The position numbers and the translations under genes were made by a program. Shown here piece by piece: positions 52,255-64,000 of a DNA stretch of 64,000 bases (its first letter is position 1; every line of letters begins with the position of its first letter). The DNA is from Kappaphycus alvarezii (lineage: Eukaryota; Rhodophyta; Florideophyceae; Gigartinales; Solieriaceae): positions 248,001 to 312,000 of the forward strand of contig NADL03000048.1 in NCBI GenBank assembly GCA_002205965.3. Reading direction: 5' to 3'. The notes below the pieces were generated by a model. The model saw only the letters and a list, made by a program, of their open reading frames with translations. It had not been told where the DNA came from and did not search any database.

Positions 52255-54290
52255 TCAAAGTCTCATTTGGTTTATAACAAGCTGTTTGAGCTCGATATGA
52301 TCCAGTGTACGGGCGAACTTGACAATAAGCTCCTTTTATTGGTCGGTGTCTCTGATTGTATTGTATGCGTTTTATTCGTCCAAGGAGGTAATGGTTTCCT
52401 AAAAAAACGTTCTGCATCCAGCAAGATTAAATTGCAATTGATTATACTTGATTGTGAGTAAAGCTTCCTACGCATGATCGCTAAAAATTCAAATTGGGGA
52501 TTACAATCAATGATAAAACAATGACTTAACTCACTGGCCTGTAGCTTTCTCTGTCGTTGAAGCCCGGTCAACTCTCTCGAAGGCACACAAGCTGTATAAT
52601 ACTTTTGGTTTCATGCACTGTCTAATTGTGGCAGCTTTGATAGTGTAAAAATGTCTCTGTTAAACCACTGTGTATCTTCTTGAATTATTTTAGAAATTTG
52701 ATTTTCCTCTAATGATTCTATTTAACGTGGTGCACCACGTCATCGATTTTATTTGCGTAGCTATATTTTAGATAGTACAATTCTATAGTTACACCTCTAC
52801 TTTCTAGTAAGTTCAACTGAGCTAACAGAGTATAGAATTTCTAGAGTAGAGTTACCGTCCTGTCTATAAAAGACAGGGCTCTTCTGGATTATTGTGGGAA
52901 TCAAGGTATACTCCATACATCTTTGCCCCAAACCTTCTGAAACTCATTACCATCGCCTCTACTGTTCCTTTAGCAGCGCCCCGGCTGCCTCCCTCTCTGT
53001 TTCACTGGTAGCATCGCTTTCGCCGGTTCCGCTTCTTTTTCGCTTTCGTCTTGCTCTAGTTCGAAGTTTTATTACACGTGTATGTTTTAGGGTTGTTGAA
53101 TTGTTGGAAAAATCTTGCTGACAGGTTTCCTGTAAGCAATATCATATACTGTACTTGTGGGCTGGAGTGCCATGTACAGGTGAGCATCTGTGGGCTTGAG
53201 TGCCAGGTACTCTAAACCCCATTGTTCTACGAAAGTCACGGCTACTAATTGGAGGACTAGGTAACCGGGAACTTGGGGATGCAGCCTAGTCTTTGTTCTC
53301 TAGGTTATTCTCTTCAGGTAGGGTGGAGGCCTCACGAAGCTGCGTAATCCTTTTCAGAATACTTAAACTGGACAGCTAGGCTTAACTAAGTTGCCTTAAT
53401 AAAGCCGTAATTCTGACCAAGTCCCCATTTGAGGTTCCCGTCACAGTATTTCTATACAATCCTATTGTACTCGTTAGCTGCTAGCTAGGTGCACCGACTG
53501 GGTCACGGGTTCAGGTAACGCTTCATAGGGTTGACTTGGACTGGGCTTGGACTAAGGGGTACGGTCTCGGAAAGATTATTCTTTGGTTATTCGCTAGCTT
53601 AGAGTCGGCTTGAGAGGCATTCCTATAGGGTAGGGACACCGATCGCAGTCTACATAGCGGACTGGTGGGGATATCACGAACAAATTGCTGAATCACACCG
53701 TTGTGTAGGTGTGATCAAAGCTGCTGGTGAGTCACTCTGTCCGCGGATGGGGAGCTAACCCGTCGTCCAGGGACGAATCCCTCTTTTTTGGCCCTCTGCT
53801 GCTTCGTTCTTGTTCACCTTTTTTTTTACCACAACAATACTTCTGTAGCACTCTTTAAATGCTTTCAATTACTCCCGTTTTAGATAATATTGCTCTAAAA
53901 ATATCATCCTCTGGAGGCTGATCTTTTATACACTCATCGTAGTGGATGTTGGGGACTATAGGCTGATGAACAGTGAGTAAACGCACAGTATTAGTATCCA
54001 AAAAAAGGTTGATGGCGGATCTGTTCGCAGTTCTCAAGATCTTAGTTCGACAAGAGTTTCAAAAATCACGAAAAGTAAACAAATTCCTAAAACATTTTAA
54101 CGGAAGACTCACACCAGGCCAGATATAGGACGCTCCTTGCATTTTCAGGCTTGAACAAGATTTTGCTCACTTTATCTGCTTCTAAGAGACTTTTTGTACC
54201 TTTAAATTAAAGCCAACGAAAAAAAACCCAGCTACCTGAAATGAGACTTTTCGCAGGAAAATAAAGTGGGGCAGTGAACGCTCACGGAGA
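52255..54290. other. unassigned interval
   Basis: No recognised gene or element. A short direct repeat (TGTGGGCTGGAGTGCCATGTAC near 53155 and TGTGGGCTTGAGTGCCAGGTAC near 53190) is visible. Small ORFs (75 codons at 52894, 60 codons at 53855 minus) are not recognised. Confidence 0.4.
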
Positions 54291-54294
54291 AAGG

Positions 54295-55200
54295 CGATAA
54301 GCGGTAGTGAAAGAAGAGTTATTGGTCAGGTAGGCAGTTCTAAAACAGCAGCGTCTAACTCCTCAATTCGAGGGTAGAGAACGTATTGAATAATTTGGAT
54401 TCGAGGTTGACTCTTGCAGTTCTTTCCTTCACCTAATAGAAAGCAGTTTATTCAGCATATGTGGACTATCCTACCAATAAAAATATTTACAAAACCACTA
54501 AAAACTTCACCAAATACACAAAAATTAGTTTTTAGTCCCAGAACATAGCTGTGAATTTCATACGATTGTCTACCACTTCCTGCAACGAATACAGCTCATC
54601 TGACTCAACTGAAGCCGAATCCATAACCATGACCACCTGGTCCAACCAAGTAAGTCCTTCTTTACCAACATGATCCGGTTTCACATCCCCATACTCATCA
54701 AAGGACTCCTAAATCTCCTTTGTAGAGTCCCTAGAGAACGTACCCTCCCACTATTCTTTCATGTCGTAGACCAGTCCCTGGCCAGGTACTCCTCTACGTA
54801 TTCCTCTGCCTTAACATCTTCTTCTACTGAGTGTTCCCATCCCGTCCTATGATTAGATCTATATAACGTGGTGAGCTATCGGATTTGACGTAAATAGGCC
54901 TCAATATTGGCTGAGCCCGAGGGGAATACAGAGAAAACAGTAATGAGTCGAGGGTGTCCCGATATGGAAATGGGACATTGGACTATTCAGAGCGTTTTTA
55001 TTTTAAAAAGGTGATGAAGTTGCCGAATTAATTTTTCTGAGGGGTTGTGGAATTACACAGAGCACGCCGGGCTAAAATCGCGTCAATAGGTTTATACGAA
55101 TAGCCCTGTTGAACTAAAATAGACCCTAAGTATTTTTTACATGGTGAACTGGTGAAAAAAGAATTTGAAAGATAATTTATGGCGAAAATTACATGTATAA
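54295..55200 (-). repeat. old family 1 long-type LTR with ORF remnant
   Basis: 54400-54460 carries the leader words GAGGTTGACTCTTGCAG, GAAAGCAGTTTATTCAGC and a decayed TATA region. On the minus strand 54850-54540 reads WEHSVEEDVKAEEYVEEYLA and LDQVVMVMDSASVESDELYS, aligning with the acidic ORF at 38579-39000 (LVYxxxE.WE, DQVV, LxSxxD order). The outer limits are not determined. No internal element follows. Strongly decayed. Confidence 0.5.
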
Positions 55201-55204
55201 ATCT

Positions 55205-56100
55205 TTATGTATTAGAAGGTAATGCTGAAGATTGAAGAAAGTTAAATAAGCCGAGACGAAGATGAAAGTCGCGTTCAAACATGATAATAAATGTACATAA
55301 ATTGAAAAAAAATGAAGAGTAATATGTAGAACGAAACAGATATTTCGTTCCATAAAACTCCAAAAATGTAAAGCAAATCATTAAGAGAAAGGAAGTTTGC
55401 TCCAAAAAGGATTTTTTTTCAATTGCTCTCTTGGAAATCGCAAGGGAGAAGAAACAGGGTTTTCTCTAGTGAGATTTATAGATTTTCAGGAACCCATTTG
55501 GAGTCGTAAATCTGCGTGTCATATTATGCGGAGGAGTACGTACGGAGGCGTTGGAAAGATGTGAATAGATTGCGATCCTCCACTGCGTACGTGCATAAAC
55601 GGGGGAAGGCGGTACCAGTCTCATTTTTTTCCTTCATGTATTCGAAATTTGGAGCCACATGTATTCGCACTGTTTCCATTACCTACACATTAGTCCAACG
55701 CAAATAAAACTGTATCTAGTCAGTATCCAATTGTTTTTGATGTATTTAGTTGCACTGGGCGGCTCTAACTTAGTAACATGGCGTAGCTCGCGAACGGATG
55801 GACAACATAGGTGTAGATGTAAGAAATACATTCGCCTGATGACAAGAAGAAAAGTACATTTTATGGACAGACGGCACGATCGAAATATTAACAAATAAAG
55901 GCCGACTGCGTGAGAATGAAATGCAGACCATTTTCTTCACTAAAGTGAAAAAATGAAACGAATCTGACTCGCTGTATTTTTTGTCTACAGTTTCTAAAAC
56001 CTTTTTTTTATATCAAAAAAGGGCCCACCGTTGATAATCGATTTCGCCTCGGTGTTTTTGACGTTTTTGACATCACCTTTCTAGCTATCCGTCCCCTTTC
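55205..56100. other. unassigned interval
   Basis: AT-rich; nothing supportable apart from a pyrimidine-rich run TTCTAGCTATCCGTCCCCTTTCCACAG ending at 56104, which resembles a 3' splice site before the ORF at 56106. Confidence 0.4.
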
Positions 56101-56105
56101 CACAG

Positions 56106-56366
56106 ATGTGCGCAGCCCTTAAGCCCGATATCATTCCTAGAGTCCGCAAAGCTGTAATATTCAAGAGGTTCAAGAAATGTCCTGCCTTATTTGCGGGATT
56201 CCTATTCATCGCATTTTGCATCCTAACCCTTGACAGCTGGAATGTTTTGCAATTTGCAGAGCTTCCTGAAGTTTCGAGCAACCTCTCTGTCCACGTAGTG
56301 GAAACTTATGGGAGGATGCCATCCGGTTTAAGCCAAAACGAAGCAGCAAGACAGCCACCGCGATAG
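56106..56366 (+). CDS. possible exon of a type II membrane protein
   Basis: 86 codons from an ATG that directly follows a splice-acceptor-like CCCCTTTCCACAG. Residues 1-26 are basic (RVRKAVIFKRFKK), residues about 27-46 are a hydrophobic span (ALFAGFLFIAFCILTL), then a Ser/Pro-containing stem. The layout (short basic tail, one signal anchor, luminal stem) is that of Golgi glycosyltransferases and similar enzymes, but no catalytic domain follows. It may be a chance ORF or a lone exon; not recognised. Confidence 0.3.
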   Translation: MCAALKPDIIPRVRKAVIFKRFKKCPALFAGFLFIAFCILTLDSWNVLQFAELPEVSSNLSVHVVETYGRMPSGLSQNEAARQPPR

Positions 56367-56599
56367 AGGAGCTCTTACTTTCTAGCCGACGTAAGGTCGT
56401 CTTTTTAGAGCAGCACCTATAATATGAGGGAAAAGTTCTGTGTGTCTTACTATTGAAAGATGTACTCAATTTATCCTAAAATTTCAAAAAACTCCTCGCA
56501 CAAATAATTCGGAAGAAAGAAGCCAACCATTTCCCCACGAAATAAACAACCAAACTGTTTCCCCATCATTACCGCATTCTTTACAGCAAACTGCCCTTC

Positions 56600-57080
56600 C
56601 AGCAGTAACTTTTAGGCTGAAAGAGGCCCCCCAAACGTTTCAATCAATAGTGTCCCGCTGCTCCTTGGACTCGGTCCGGAACTTCTGCCCTCTAATATTA
56701 GACTGTATACACCAAGAGGACAGTCGACATAGGTGCCCAAGTCGGAACTCAGAGTTTCGCAGAGAATAACCTCTCCTTCCATTTTCCCTTTCCTTCCACT
56801 CAAAATCTTTTTAGATCCCTCCCCCACTAGGAGTACTAGAAGACGAAATAAACTACCCCATCATTCTCCCTCTTCTCCAGGAACGTCGATAAACTCCAGA
56901 CATCCTTAGAATCATTTCTGGCCCTCGGCGATAAACACCTAGCTTTCAAGTTGCTGCAAATTTGTTTTGGGCTCTGCAATACACGCAAACTCCTCAGAGT
57001 TGTTCTGCTGTCGTGCCCATGAACATTTACTAAGAGATTTGATGATCTGATTGAAAAATAGATTTAATCAATGGCAGGTG
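56600..57080 (+). pseudogene. probable LINE RT-thumb fragment
   Basis: Near 56830-57010 two plus-strand phases read GVLEDEINYPIILPLLQE and KLQTSLESFLALGDKHLAFK then LLQICFGLCNTRKLLRVVLL, the order LxxLxxLxDxxxAxxLLRxC...LR of LINE RT thumbs, comparable to SLRDLDDAQLAFHLHRFCAN at 62280. A frame change lies between the two readings (about 56885). No catalytic RT motifs are visible, so the assignment is tentative. Confidence 0.35.
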
Positions 57081-57129
57081 GTGTTCTATACCAATGAAAT
57101 GTTTCAAGAGCTTTAGCTGCCTCCCAACC

Positions 57130-60100
57130 GTATGCTAAGGGAGCAGAAGATTACCATTATGTTTCTCCAAAGTGTACATTCACACCTTGTGTACCGCACT
57201 TCGTTATATGCCTTTATATATCGGCTTGATGATACAAGGATGGTGTCGAATACTTTTTACTCCTTAACAGGTAGGAAAATTCCCATTAAAAATAATACCT
57301 GAGTTACGCAAACGCATCCTGATGATGTCGGGGGAAGTAGTTCCTCAAAGAAAATAATACAAGCATCAACAGTAATGTATCATTCTAAAACAATTAAGGA
57401 AATTGTAATCCACATAACGTCCGGACACAGAAATAAATACTTACCAAACAATAAAAATAATTTTAACGTCCTTGCTATTCTCAGGAAAATTTTCTTTTGG
57501 CTCCCCGTCTTAGCCTGGTTGTAGCTTCTTTTTTATGGACACTACATGTTCTTTCACTCACCCTTCCGATTCCATATCAATAGTCTCACCATCTTCTTGC
57601 ACCACTCTTAGGGCCATTCCTTACATCAAAGCGAACGTAGAGCACCCGAAAGTGCCTTTTCTATGCATGAAGCCCTACATAACCTTTGTAAGCGTCCTTC
57701 CAGGCATTTCCCGGTATGATAATTGATAAAAAAGGGTAACAGACCGGACCCTTTTGCCCCTAATTCAATTTACTCTCATGAATTTGGTAAGTTATATAGC
57801 TGCAAAGCTAGTGTAATCTCTCAAATTATTCCTCTATGAATGTAAAGAAGTTCGATTACTTACTTTCTTATAAATTCATTGAATGCTTTCGCGGTAGTAT
57901 CCTTAACCGATACTACAAATGATTATATCGTTAGGCGTTCAAATCCTATTACAATGTCTTTCCCAGGAGGATTCTTCTTGCAAAAAAACAGCGATGCCCA
58001 GAGCGAATATCTTTAATAGACCATATATACTATTAATGAGAGTGGATTAATATTTTGGGGTGGAGAGAGCTTTTGAAAATCATGGCATAATTTCCATAAA
58101 GTTACAAATGTTTCTGTGCAATTTCGACCACAGAAACTTCTCCGTCATAAAATATATCATCGTGATAAGGCTCCCATGGGCCAGATAATCATGAAAAGTC
58201 CACAAAAATTTGCTTCATTTTGCAGGTGAGGTCAATAGCAGAGGACACTCATTTATCGACCGAAGTAGCTTTCCATCCCATAATTAAAATACATTTGGCT
58301 TCCATCCCACCCATCCTCTGTGCTTTACATCCAAGTGATGTATCTCCAGCCTAACCATAAAGGTTAAAATGTATTCTAGTTTGGCTTTGAAGTCAGCCAG
58401 CCCTGCGACATCAAAGGAAATTACTTCGGCACGATTTTTCCGCTTGTTCGATAAATCATTTTGTATCTTAGAATCTGAAAAGATAGTCTGCCACTTGGCA
58501 GATTTCTACCGCCCAGGAAATGAGTTCGAGTTGGTATTCTGCGAATAAGTCGAGCCATTGCGCCAAGAGATTGTGGATATATTTTTCTTAAACGCAGTTT
58601 TGAGAGTCTCGTGATCTTTCATCAACACAAATATTTCTATTGTGAGAAGATAGACAAAGAATTTCTTAGCGAGAACACGGCAGCTGGGGCATCTTTTCCC
58701 AGAAGGTATAATTTCTTTCAGCATCATTCATAGTACCATCCTCAAAATATCCTGGACTTAATTAGCCATATTTATCTCTCTAAGATAAAACAGTGAGTAC
58801 TGAATGGCCCGAAGGGTTAGTTTAAACGATGAAAGGTTTTAAGAAGTCCGGATGTATAACCACAGGATGCTGGCAAAATTTACGGTTTTGCTCGACGAAA
58901 GAGTTTTTTTTTATATTTCAGGGCCTAATTTAGAGTTTCCGCGTTATGAATTTAATGTGTCTCGAAGGGTAGCAATCCTAGAAGAACCCTGAATAGACTC
59001 TATTAAGTTATAGGCCGGAAATGCTACACTACTATGTTTTTGGCGTTAGCCTGGAAGCATTTTTGATCCTGGAAGTCTTTTTCGGATCAAAAGAAACGGG
59101 AAGTGGGGAACTGAAGAGAGGATAGTGGCCTTCCTGACAGACAAAAAATGCCGTTAGAAGGCCAGCCGGCTCCTCAACGGTGAGTGACCGCGAGCAGGAG
59201 CGGGATTTAGAGAAAAGAAGGCGAGCAGGGAGCTCAAAAGGATCGCAGAGTTCGTTAGAGTATGTCGAAAAATCATTAGATATTTAACCAAAAATATAAG
59301 TACATCACCCAAACATTCTCTCTCCCGTATTACTAGAAACACCCCATGAAATCAACCACACTATAAAGCGAGGCTTCATCGACATTTTGCCTTCCTCGGC
59401 GCCCGCCCGGTTCCACATGTCGTCGCTACCGTTGGTATGGCCACTTGATCCAGTCTAGCCCATTCCCCTGAAGGTCAACATTGTAAAAATTGGCCACATA
59501 TTTTAATCTCTAACCCTGTGTCCTGCAGTGAAGCTAAATTATGGAGCAATACTCTTATTGAGGCCTACAATTTATGTTTATTGTGAATCATCAAGGAATA
59601 ATTTTATCTATTTTACACTGACACTATTTTATGCTAGATGCAGTGTGAAATAATGTTTATGTCCTACGGTTGGATATTTATGTTATACAGGCTATAAATA
59701 TTGCATTTATGCTGCCAACAAATTATTATCTGGATGATTGCTTACCTGGAAAATACTGCAATAATTATCTCTGTGCCTGAATCATGTCTACGAAAAATAT
59801 TGCACGGCTCACCTGATTTTTATAGCAAGTTCACCCTGGTGTAGAATAAAAGTAGCCCTAGATTGCTAGAAATAATTTTTACATCCTAGGGCCATCGAAA
59901 TATTCCCCTCGATCAGCTTTCATTAGATTTGGTTTTCTATTCATTATTCATTCTAAGTCCAATTGTGGTATTTATATATTTATTCAAGTTGGAACTATTT
60001 AATTTTTGGACCTACATATCCCACTTATTTTACAGGCATGCCTGCGACTGTTGCTCACTTGCTGCACCGATCTCGTCGATATCTTTTTCGACAGTATAGC

Positions 60101-60900
60101 CACCTCTGTCACACGAAGAACTTTAGACGAACCGGTAATGGCGCGCAAAGTTGGTGTCAACGGCACTGACTTCTTGGCTTGATTCCATTCGAGAGTTTTC
60201 AATGAGCAGGAAGATGTGTAGAGTTTCTGGGATTTTTTCAGTGCCCGCAGCGGAGTTAGGTTGGCATACTGCAGCACTCTTCGACCAAAAATTAGTCTCA
60301 TGATGCCCGTACCGGCTGAATTTTCCGCAACGTGTGCTTAGGTGCAGGTTCTCAGAACAACAGTTAGCGAAGTGTCTTGGATTGATGCAATAGGAGAACA
60401 CGTCTCCCAATCTCGGGTTCGCAGTCAGATTCTTCCTAGTGATAAGGGTGAGGGTCTCGAGTTTCGAAATTATCTACTCCAAGCGGTTGTAGAAGTGGTT
60501 CTACATTTTCTCCTCGAGCTTCCTGACGTCCCTTCGAACAAACTCCAACGCGGCTGCACTCGTGGGGTTGGCTAGAGTAATGCTGCTCGGGGTCAAAGGC
60601 ACAGCCAGCGCAGTCTGCCCAAATTTTCATTTAGAACACACTGCATCGTCCATCGACTTTGCATACGTTTCTGCTGGAAAACAGCGGAACTTTGTGGTAT
60701 ATGCGACATGACTGGTGTATGGGTTGTGAAGATCTCTCTAAGAGAGAACACAGACTGATCACAAAGATCAGGGTTTTGTGATGCGATGTCCGGCCTTTGA
60801 TTTGGAGCTGTGGGAGCTGGGTAATCTGAAACCGGTACCATAGTATTGCAGTCGACCTCCTCCAAGGAAATGTTCTTGAGGACAACCTGATCCATTCCAC
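57130..60900 (-). mobile_element. decayed family 1-related gypsy copy
   Basis: Pieces occur in gypsy order on the minus strand. Gag with knuckles at 60600-60123 reads GRYGHHE-type RYGHHETNFWSKS (copy B: GRYGHHESNCWSKD) and NPTSAAALEFVRRDVRKLEE. The gag-protease junction is at 60180-59000. RNase H at 58900-58480 reads HPVVIHPDFLKPFIV and IFVLMKDHETLKTAFKK (copy B: FVLITDHQALKTAFQKK). The integrase C-terminal region is at 57730-57535. A tail near 57260-57170 matches copy B at 42110-42170. No LTR recognised. Many breaks; old. Confidence 0.65.
58990..60180 (-). pseudogene. gag-protease junction, partner of 28980-29640
   Basis: Homologous to 28980-29640 in two blocks (59080-59470 and 60050-60175). 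The intervening 59480-60050 is AT-rich and absent from the other copy, so it is probably a later insertion or a retained segment. Fossil. Confidence 0.45.
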
Positions 60901-60909
60901 CGATTAAAA

Positions 60910-61690
60910 ATGTTCTTCTGCCAACTTCCCGCGACTAGTTACTGCTTTTCCCCGAAGATCGGGCTGCGAATAACTATACCTCCTAACCAGACAGCCAGCC
61001 GACTCTCTTCGTCATTATAGTCCGCAATGACCCTCCAGTGCCAACAAACAGTCTCTGGACCGCAGATTCGCTAAAAGAGTATTCTTACATTGGGGGAAGC
61101 ACTTCCAAAGCGACGACTTTGTGCCTGCAATGTTACCTGTGATGGAGAGGAATATTTGGTAGCAATGTTATCTGACGTGCAACCTTGAATTTTCCAACGC
61201 TTATTTCAACCAAAAATTTCGAATTTTTAGTTGATCTCCTGGGAGATCACGCCGAGACGAAACGATCTCGTTTTGAGAGAAAGGTAGGGCATCGTGGCCG
61301 AGGTGTGGGAAGGGGGCGATCCGGATGAGAAATCTCTTCGGAGCGCTGTCGAGGCTCCGATGAGGGGTGGATAGACAGAGTAGTAGAGAATTTCCGTACC
61401 TCCGGAGAAGATGGAGGGAATGGGCTTGATGCGTGCCCAAAGGAATCGTTGGGAAGGAAATATGTCAGTAAGAAACAGCGGAGACCCCGAGGCGTGCCGC
61501 GGGAACAGGGTCCGCGCCGTGGGCTGTGCAATATGCGCTGAGGCAGGTTAGGAGGGGAGAGGGAGGGAAGAGCGGGAAAGGGACGAGAAGGTCATAGTGC
61601 CAATTTCCACTCTTAGAGTCCTCATGCAAAAACACGCGGAGGAGGCAGTTACTTCTAACGCTGCTTTTTTTTCACCGATGCAATAATTCA
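60910..61690. other. unassigned interval upstream of the LINE
   Basis: GC-richer from 61240 on, with a 94-codon minus-strand ORF (61247-61531) rich in Pro/Ser/Arg that is probably a shadow. It may be decayed 5' LINE sequence, but no RT or endonuclease motif is visible before 61690. Confidence 0.35.
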
Positions 61691-63628
61691 TTCTGTGTGT
61701 CGTCTTTCCCAGAGACCCGAGTTCCACGATCACGTCTTGGTCCAGATAGATGCTCGCAACGCTTTCAATTGCATCTCCCGCCAGCGCATTCTGGAAGCCG
61801 TACAGACACATGCCCCAGGCCTCGCACGGTGGGTACACTCTTGTTACGATGCTCCTACAGAGCTTGCTTTCGGACCCTACTATGTCCGTAGTTCAGAGGG
61901 CACTCAGCAAGGTGATCCCCTCGGTCCCTTGCTCTTTGCCCTGGCTCTCCATCCGCTCTTGCTATCTTTACAGGAGAGGTTCTCACCTGCCCTGAACGCT
62001 TGGTACGCAGATGACAGTAACATTGTTCTTCCTCGATCCCAAGCCGCTGCTGCCATCCGTTTCATCCAGCTTGAAGGAGGTCCACTAGGGTTCCAGCTCA
62101 ACCTAGCCAAGACCCAAGTTTACGGCTTCTCCCCTTCCGACTCCCCTTTGGCACTTCCTTGCCCCTTTTCAACCCCCCTGGTTTTATCGTGCTGGGATCC
62201 CCGATTGGCTCGGACGCTTTTGTTTCCCAATTTTTCGCAGGCCGCCAAAACGAAGTTGACCGCATCTTCCAATCCCTTCGAGACTTGGATGATGCTCAAT
62301 TGGCTTTCCACTTACACCGCTTCTGCGCGAACGCCTCCAAGGTCATGCACTTGCTGCGTACGCTTCCCTCCACTCAATCTGCGGTTCTCGCCGCTAGCTT
62401 CGATCAGAAGCAGAGGGAAGCGTTCCACCAATTGCAGCTGCCCTGTCCAGAGCGAGCCTGGCTCCAAGCCTCTCTCCCCTTCTCAATGGGCGGTCTAGGT
62501 CTCCTGCAAACTTCAGACATTACCGAGGCTGCATACGCAGCATCTGTAATTGATTCTTTTGACTTATCTCCGACCTGCTTACCCTTTCCCAGGACCGCCA
62601 CTTGGAAGAGATCCCTCGGTCTGCCATCTCGCTCTTATCCTCCCGCCACCCGCAGCTGTCTTCGTCGCTTACAGCTACGGCTCTTTTCGAGCGTTGTTCA
62701 TCGCCGGTCCCGGCGAAAGGCTCCAGTCTGCGATCACAACTGAACTCATGCTATCGAAGTCCGATAGCTTGTTCTCGTCCGCGGCAGCCCACGACCGAGC
62801 ACGGCTCCTCTCCGTGCGCACATCCTCCGCATCGACTGTTTTCTCTTCGCTTCCTCACCCCCACCGCGGTACGTACATGTCCTCTTCCGCCTGGAAAGTC
62901 GCTCTGGCTCTACGTCTCGGCATCGCGCTATTCCCTGGATCTACTCGCTGTCCGGTCTGCTCCCGCCGCTCGGCCGACATCGCACCCGTCTTAGATCCAA
63001 GTGGTCAACACGCGTTGACCTGCAAATACGAAGACGGAATGACTCGTCGTCACCACATCCTCCGCAACGTTCTTGCCCGCTACTGCAAGGAAGTTGGGAT
63101 CGTCGCCCTCGTCGAACATCCGCTCCTCCACCAGGTTCCCACTCATCTGGGCATTCGGAGTCCCCCGTGCTACGAATGGATATTTACATACCCGCTGCAT
63201 ACGGGCTTCACAGTACCGATATCGCCGTCGACGTTACTGTTGCCCACCCCTCCGCACGCCGCCATATTTCGCCAAGTACGGTTACTGCCGGCGCCGCCGC
63301 GACACTCGCAGAGCGCGAGAAACGTCGTCATTACGGCACTTACTGCAACCGAAACGATATCCTCCTCTCCCCCGTCGGGATTGATATCTATGGCGCCTTG
63401 GGCGACGACGGTAAGGCTTTTTTCCGCCGCCTTGCTTCCTTCGCTGCTTCCCGTCGCGGTTCCTCCCCTCAACAGGAGCTCCGCGACTTCGTTACACGTT
63501 TTGCATTCAGTCTCCAAATAATGCAGGCGCGACAAGTTTCTACCCGCCGCCCGCATCCGTAGTTAATTTATGAATACCCTCCGCACGCCTCTGTGCGACA
63601 TTGTACGACAAATAAAGATCTACCACCG
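61690..63628 (+). pseudogene. LINE ORF2: reverse transcriptase, zinc knuckle, probable restriction-like endonuclease
   Basis: 61695-62160 reads VLVQIDARNAFNCISRQRIL (RT motif A), SSEGTQQGDPLGPLLFALAL (motif B), LNAWYADDSNIVL (catalytic YADD) and FQLNLAKTQVYG. From 62159 the reading moves to a second phase (GFIVLGSPIGSDAFVSQFFA; MGGLGLLQTSDITEAAYAAS). About 62600-62740 is in a third phase, then 62745-63160 returns to the first with CPVCSRRSADIAPVLDPSGQ and HALTCKYEDGMTRRHHILRN (CxxC...HxxxxC knuckle). The last part (63167-63562) reads MDIYIPAAYG, DIAVDVTVAHPSARRH, AEREKRRHYGTYCNRNDILL and ends HP-stop. That makes about four frame changes in total. The DI..DVTV..EKRRHY pattern suits a PD-(D/E)xK nuclease behind the knuckle, as in RLE-type LINEs; this is inference. 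5'-truncated; AATAAA at 63611 and the tail end near 63628. Confidence 0.85.
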
Positions 63629-63629
63629 G

Positions 63630-64000
63630 TGGGTGCACCGCATTTTTGCTGGCTGGCATTCCCTTTGTTGATCATATCTTCCAATACCGGCACGGTACCC
63701 GTAGAAACATTCGCCACGACTAGCAACTGAACCTTGTGGCTAGGGTCTTTGCCAAAGCCGCACGTTATCCCCGCGTGGAGCCACGAGAGGGCCTCAACCG
63801 TACGAGATAGAATATCAGGGCAATTGGAAGGCGCGGAAGGACTGGCTTCTTCGACGTCACTTTTGTCCGATTGGATATATCTTCCAAGAGTAAAACACCC
63901 AAACCTTTTCCCTTCGTCAATGGCTGGCCTGAAGGAAGCATTCTATGGAGCGTAGTTCCTTTCCCATGAACTGTGTCGGTATACCCTTTCTGAGTTGATT
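63630..64000. other. unassigned right edge
   Basis: No recognised element or gene; a 73-codon plus-strand ORF at 63734-63955 is not protein-like enough to call. Confidence 0.4.

Noticed and set aside
53130-53560. Possible SINE with GGGTTCAGG B-box-like word
   Set aside because: No A box at a suitable distance and no second copy found.

Overview
This is eukaryotic DNA made almost entirely of transposable-element remains. I find no convincing intact host gene, rRNA operon, CRISPR array or bacterial-style operon. Every family recognised (Ty3/gypsy, Ty1/copia and LINE retrotransposons) is eukaryotic. Nesting, decay and opposed orientations suggest a repeat-rich, probably heterochromatic, interval. 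The host lineage cannot be fixed from the sequence.

Layout. (1) 1-4050: decayed 3' part of a Ty3/gypsy element, 'family 1' copy A, plus strand. (2) 4920-6710: decayed plus-strand coding remnant of unknown family, with one 192-codon open stretch. (3) About 6600-23065, minus strand: a chromodomain-bearing Ty3/gypsy element (element F: gag, protease, RT, RNase H, integrase, proline-rich tail, chromodomain, and a possible third ORF). Its RNase H region is split by a complete second chromovirus (element G, 11971-18559) with matching LTRs, PBS, polypurine tract and a 5-bp target duplication GTCTG. (4) 23100-27060: copia-like element, plus strand. (5) 27060-31500: unassigned DNA, a decayed gag-pol-like segment and an old solo LTR of the G family. 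(6) 31500-38000: two copia-like remnants, minus strand. (7) 38120-39490: family 1 long-type LTR with an acidic ORF. (8) 39930-40535: LINE fragment. (9) 41234-48085, minus strand: family 1 copy B, the best preserved, with two LTRs about 98% alike and target duplication GTAGA. (10) 48090-49690: MITE-like inverted repeat and a LINE 3' end. (11) 50020-52250: family 1 copy C (gag fragment plus long LTR). (12) 54295-55200: another long-type LTR. (13) 56106-56366: possible membrane-protein exon. (14) 57130-60900: decayed family 1-related copy, minus strand. (15) 61690-63630: LINE with RT, zinc knuckle and probable restriction-like endonuclease domain.

The most interesting observation is that family 1 exists in two LTR forms. 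Copies near 3339, 38120, 51161 and 54295 carry, between the U3 start and the TATA box, a protein-coding segment with a basic N-terminus and a strongly acidic C-terminus. Copy B has a shorter LTR without it. The position recalls the LTR-encoded nef/sag genes of vertebrate retroviruses, but the protein is not one I recognise. Family 1 also carries an internally duplicated domain of about 110 residues fused behind its integrase. Element G has a zinc-finger ORF and a tRNA-like pol III promoter in its leader. Retroelements are treated as fossils; their individual lesions are not catalogued.
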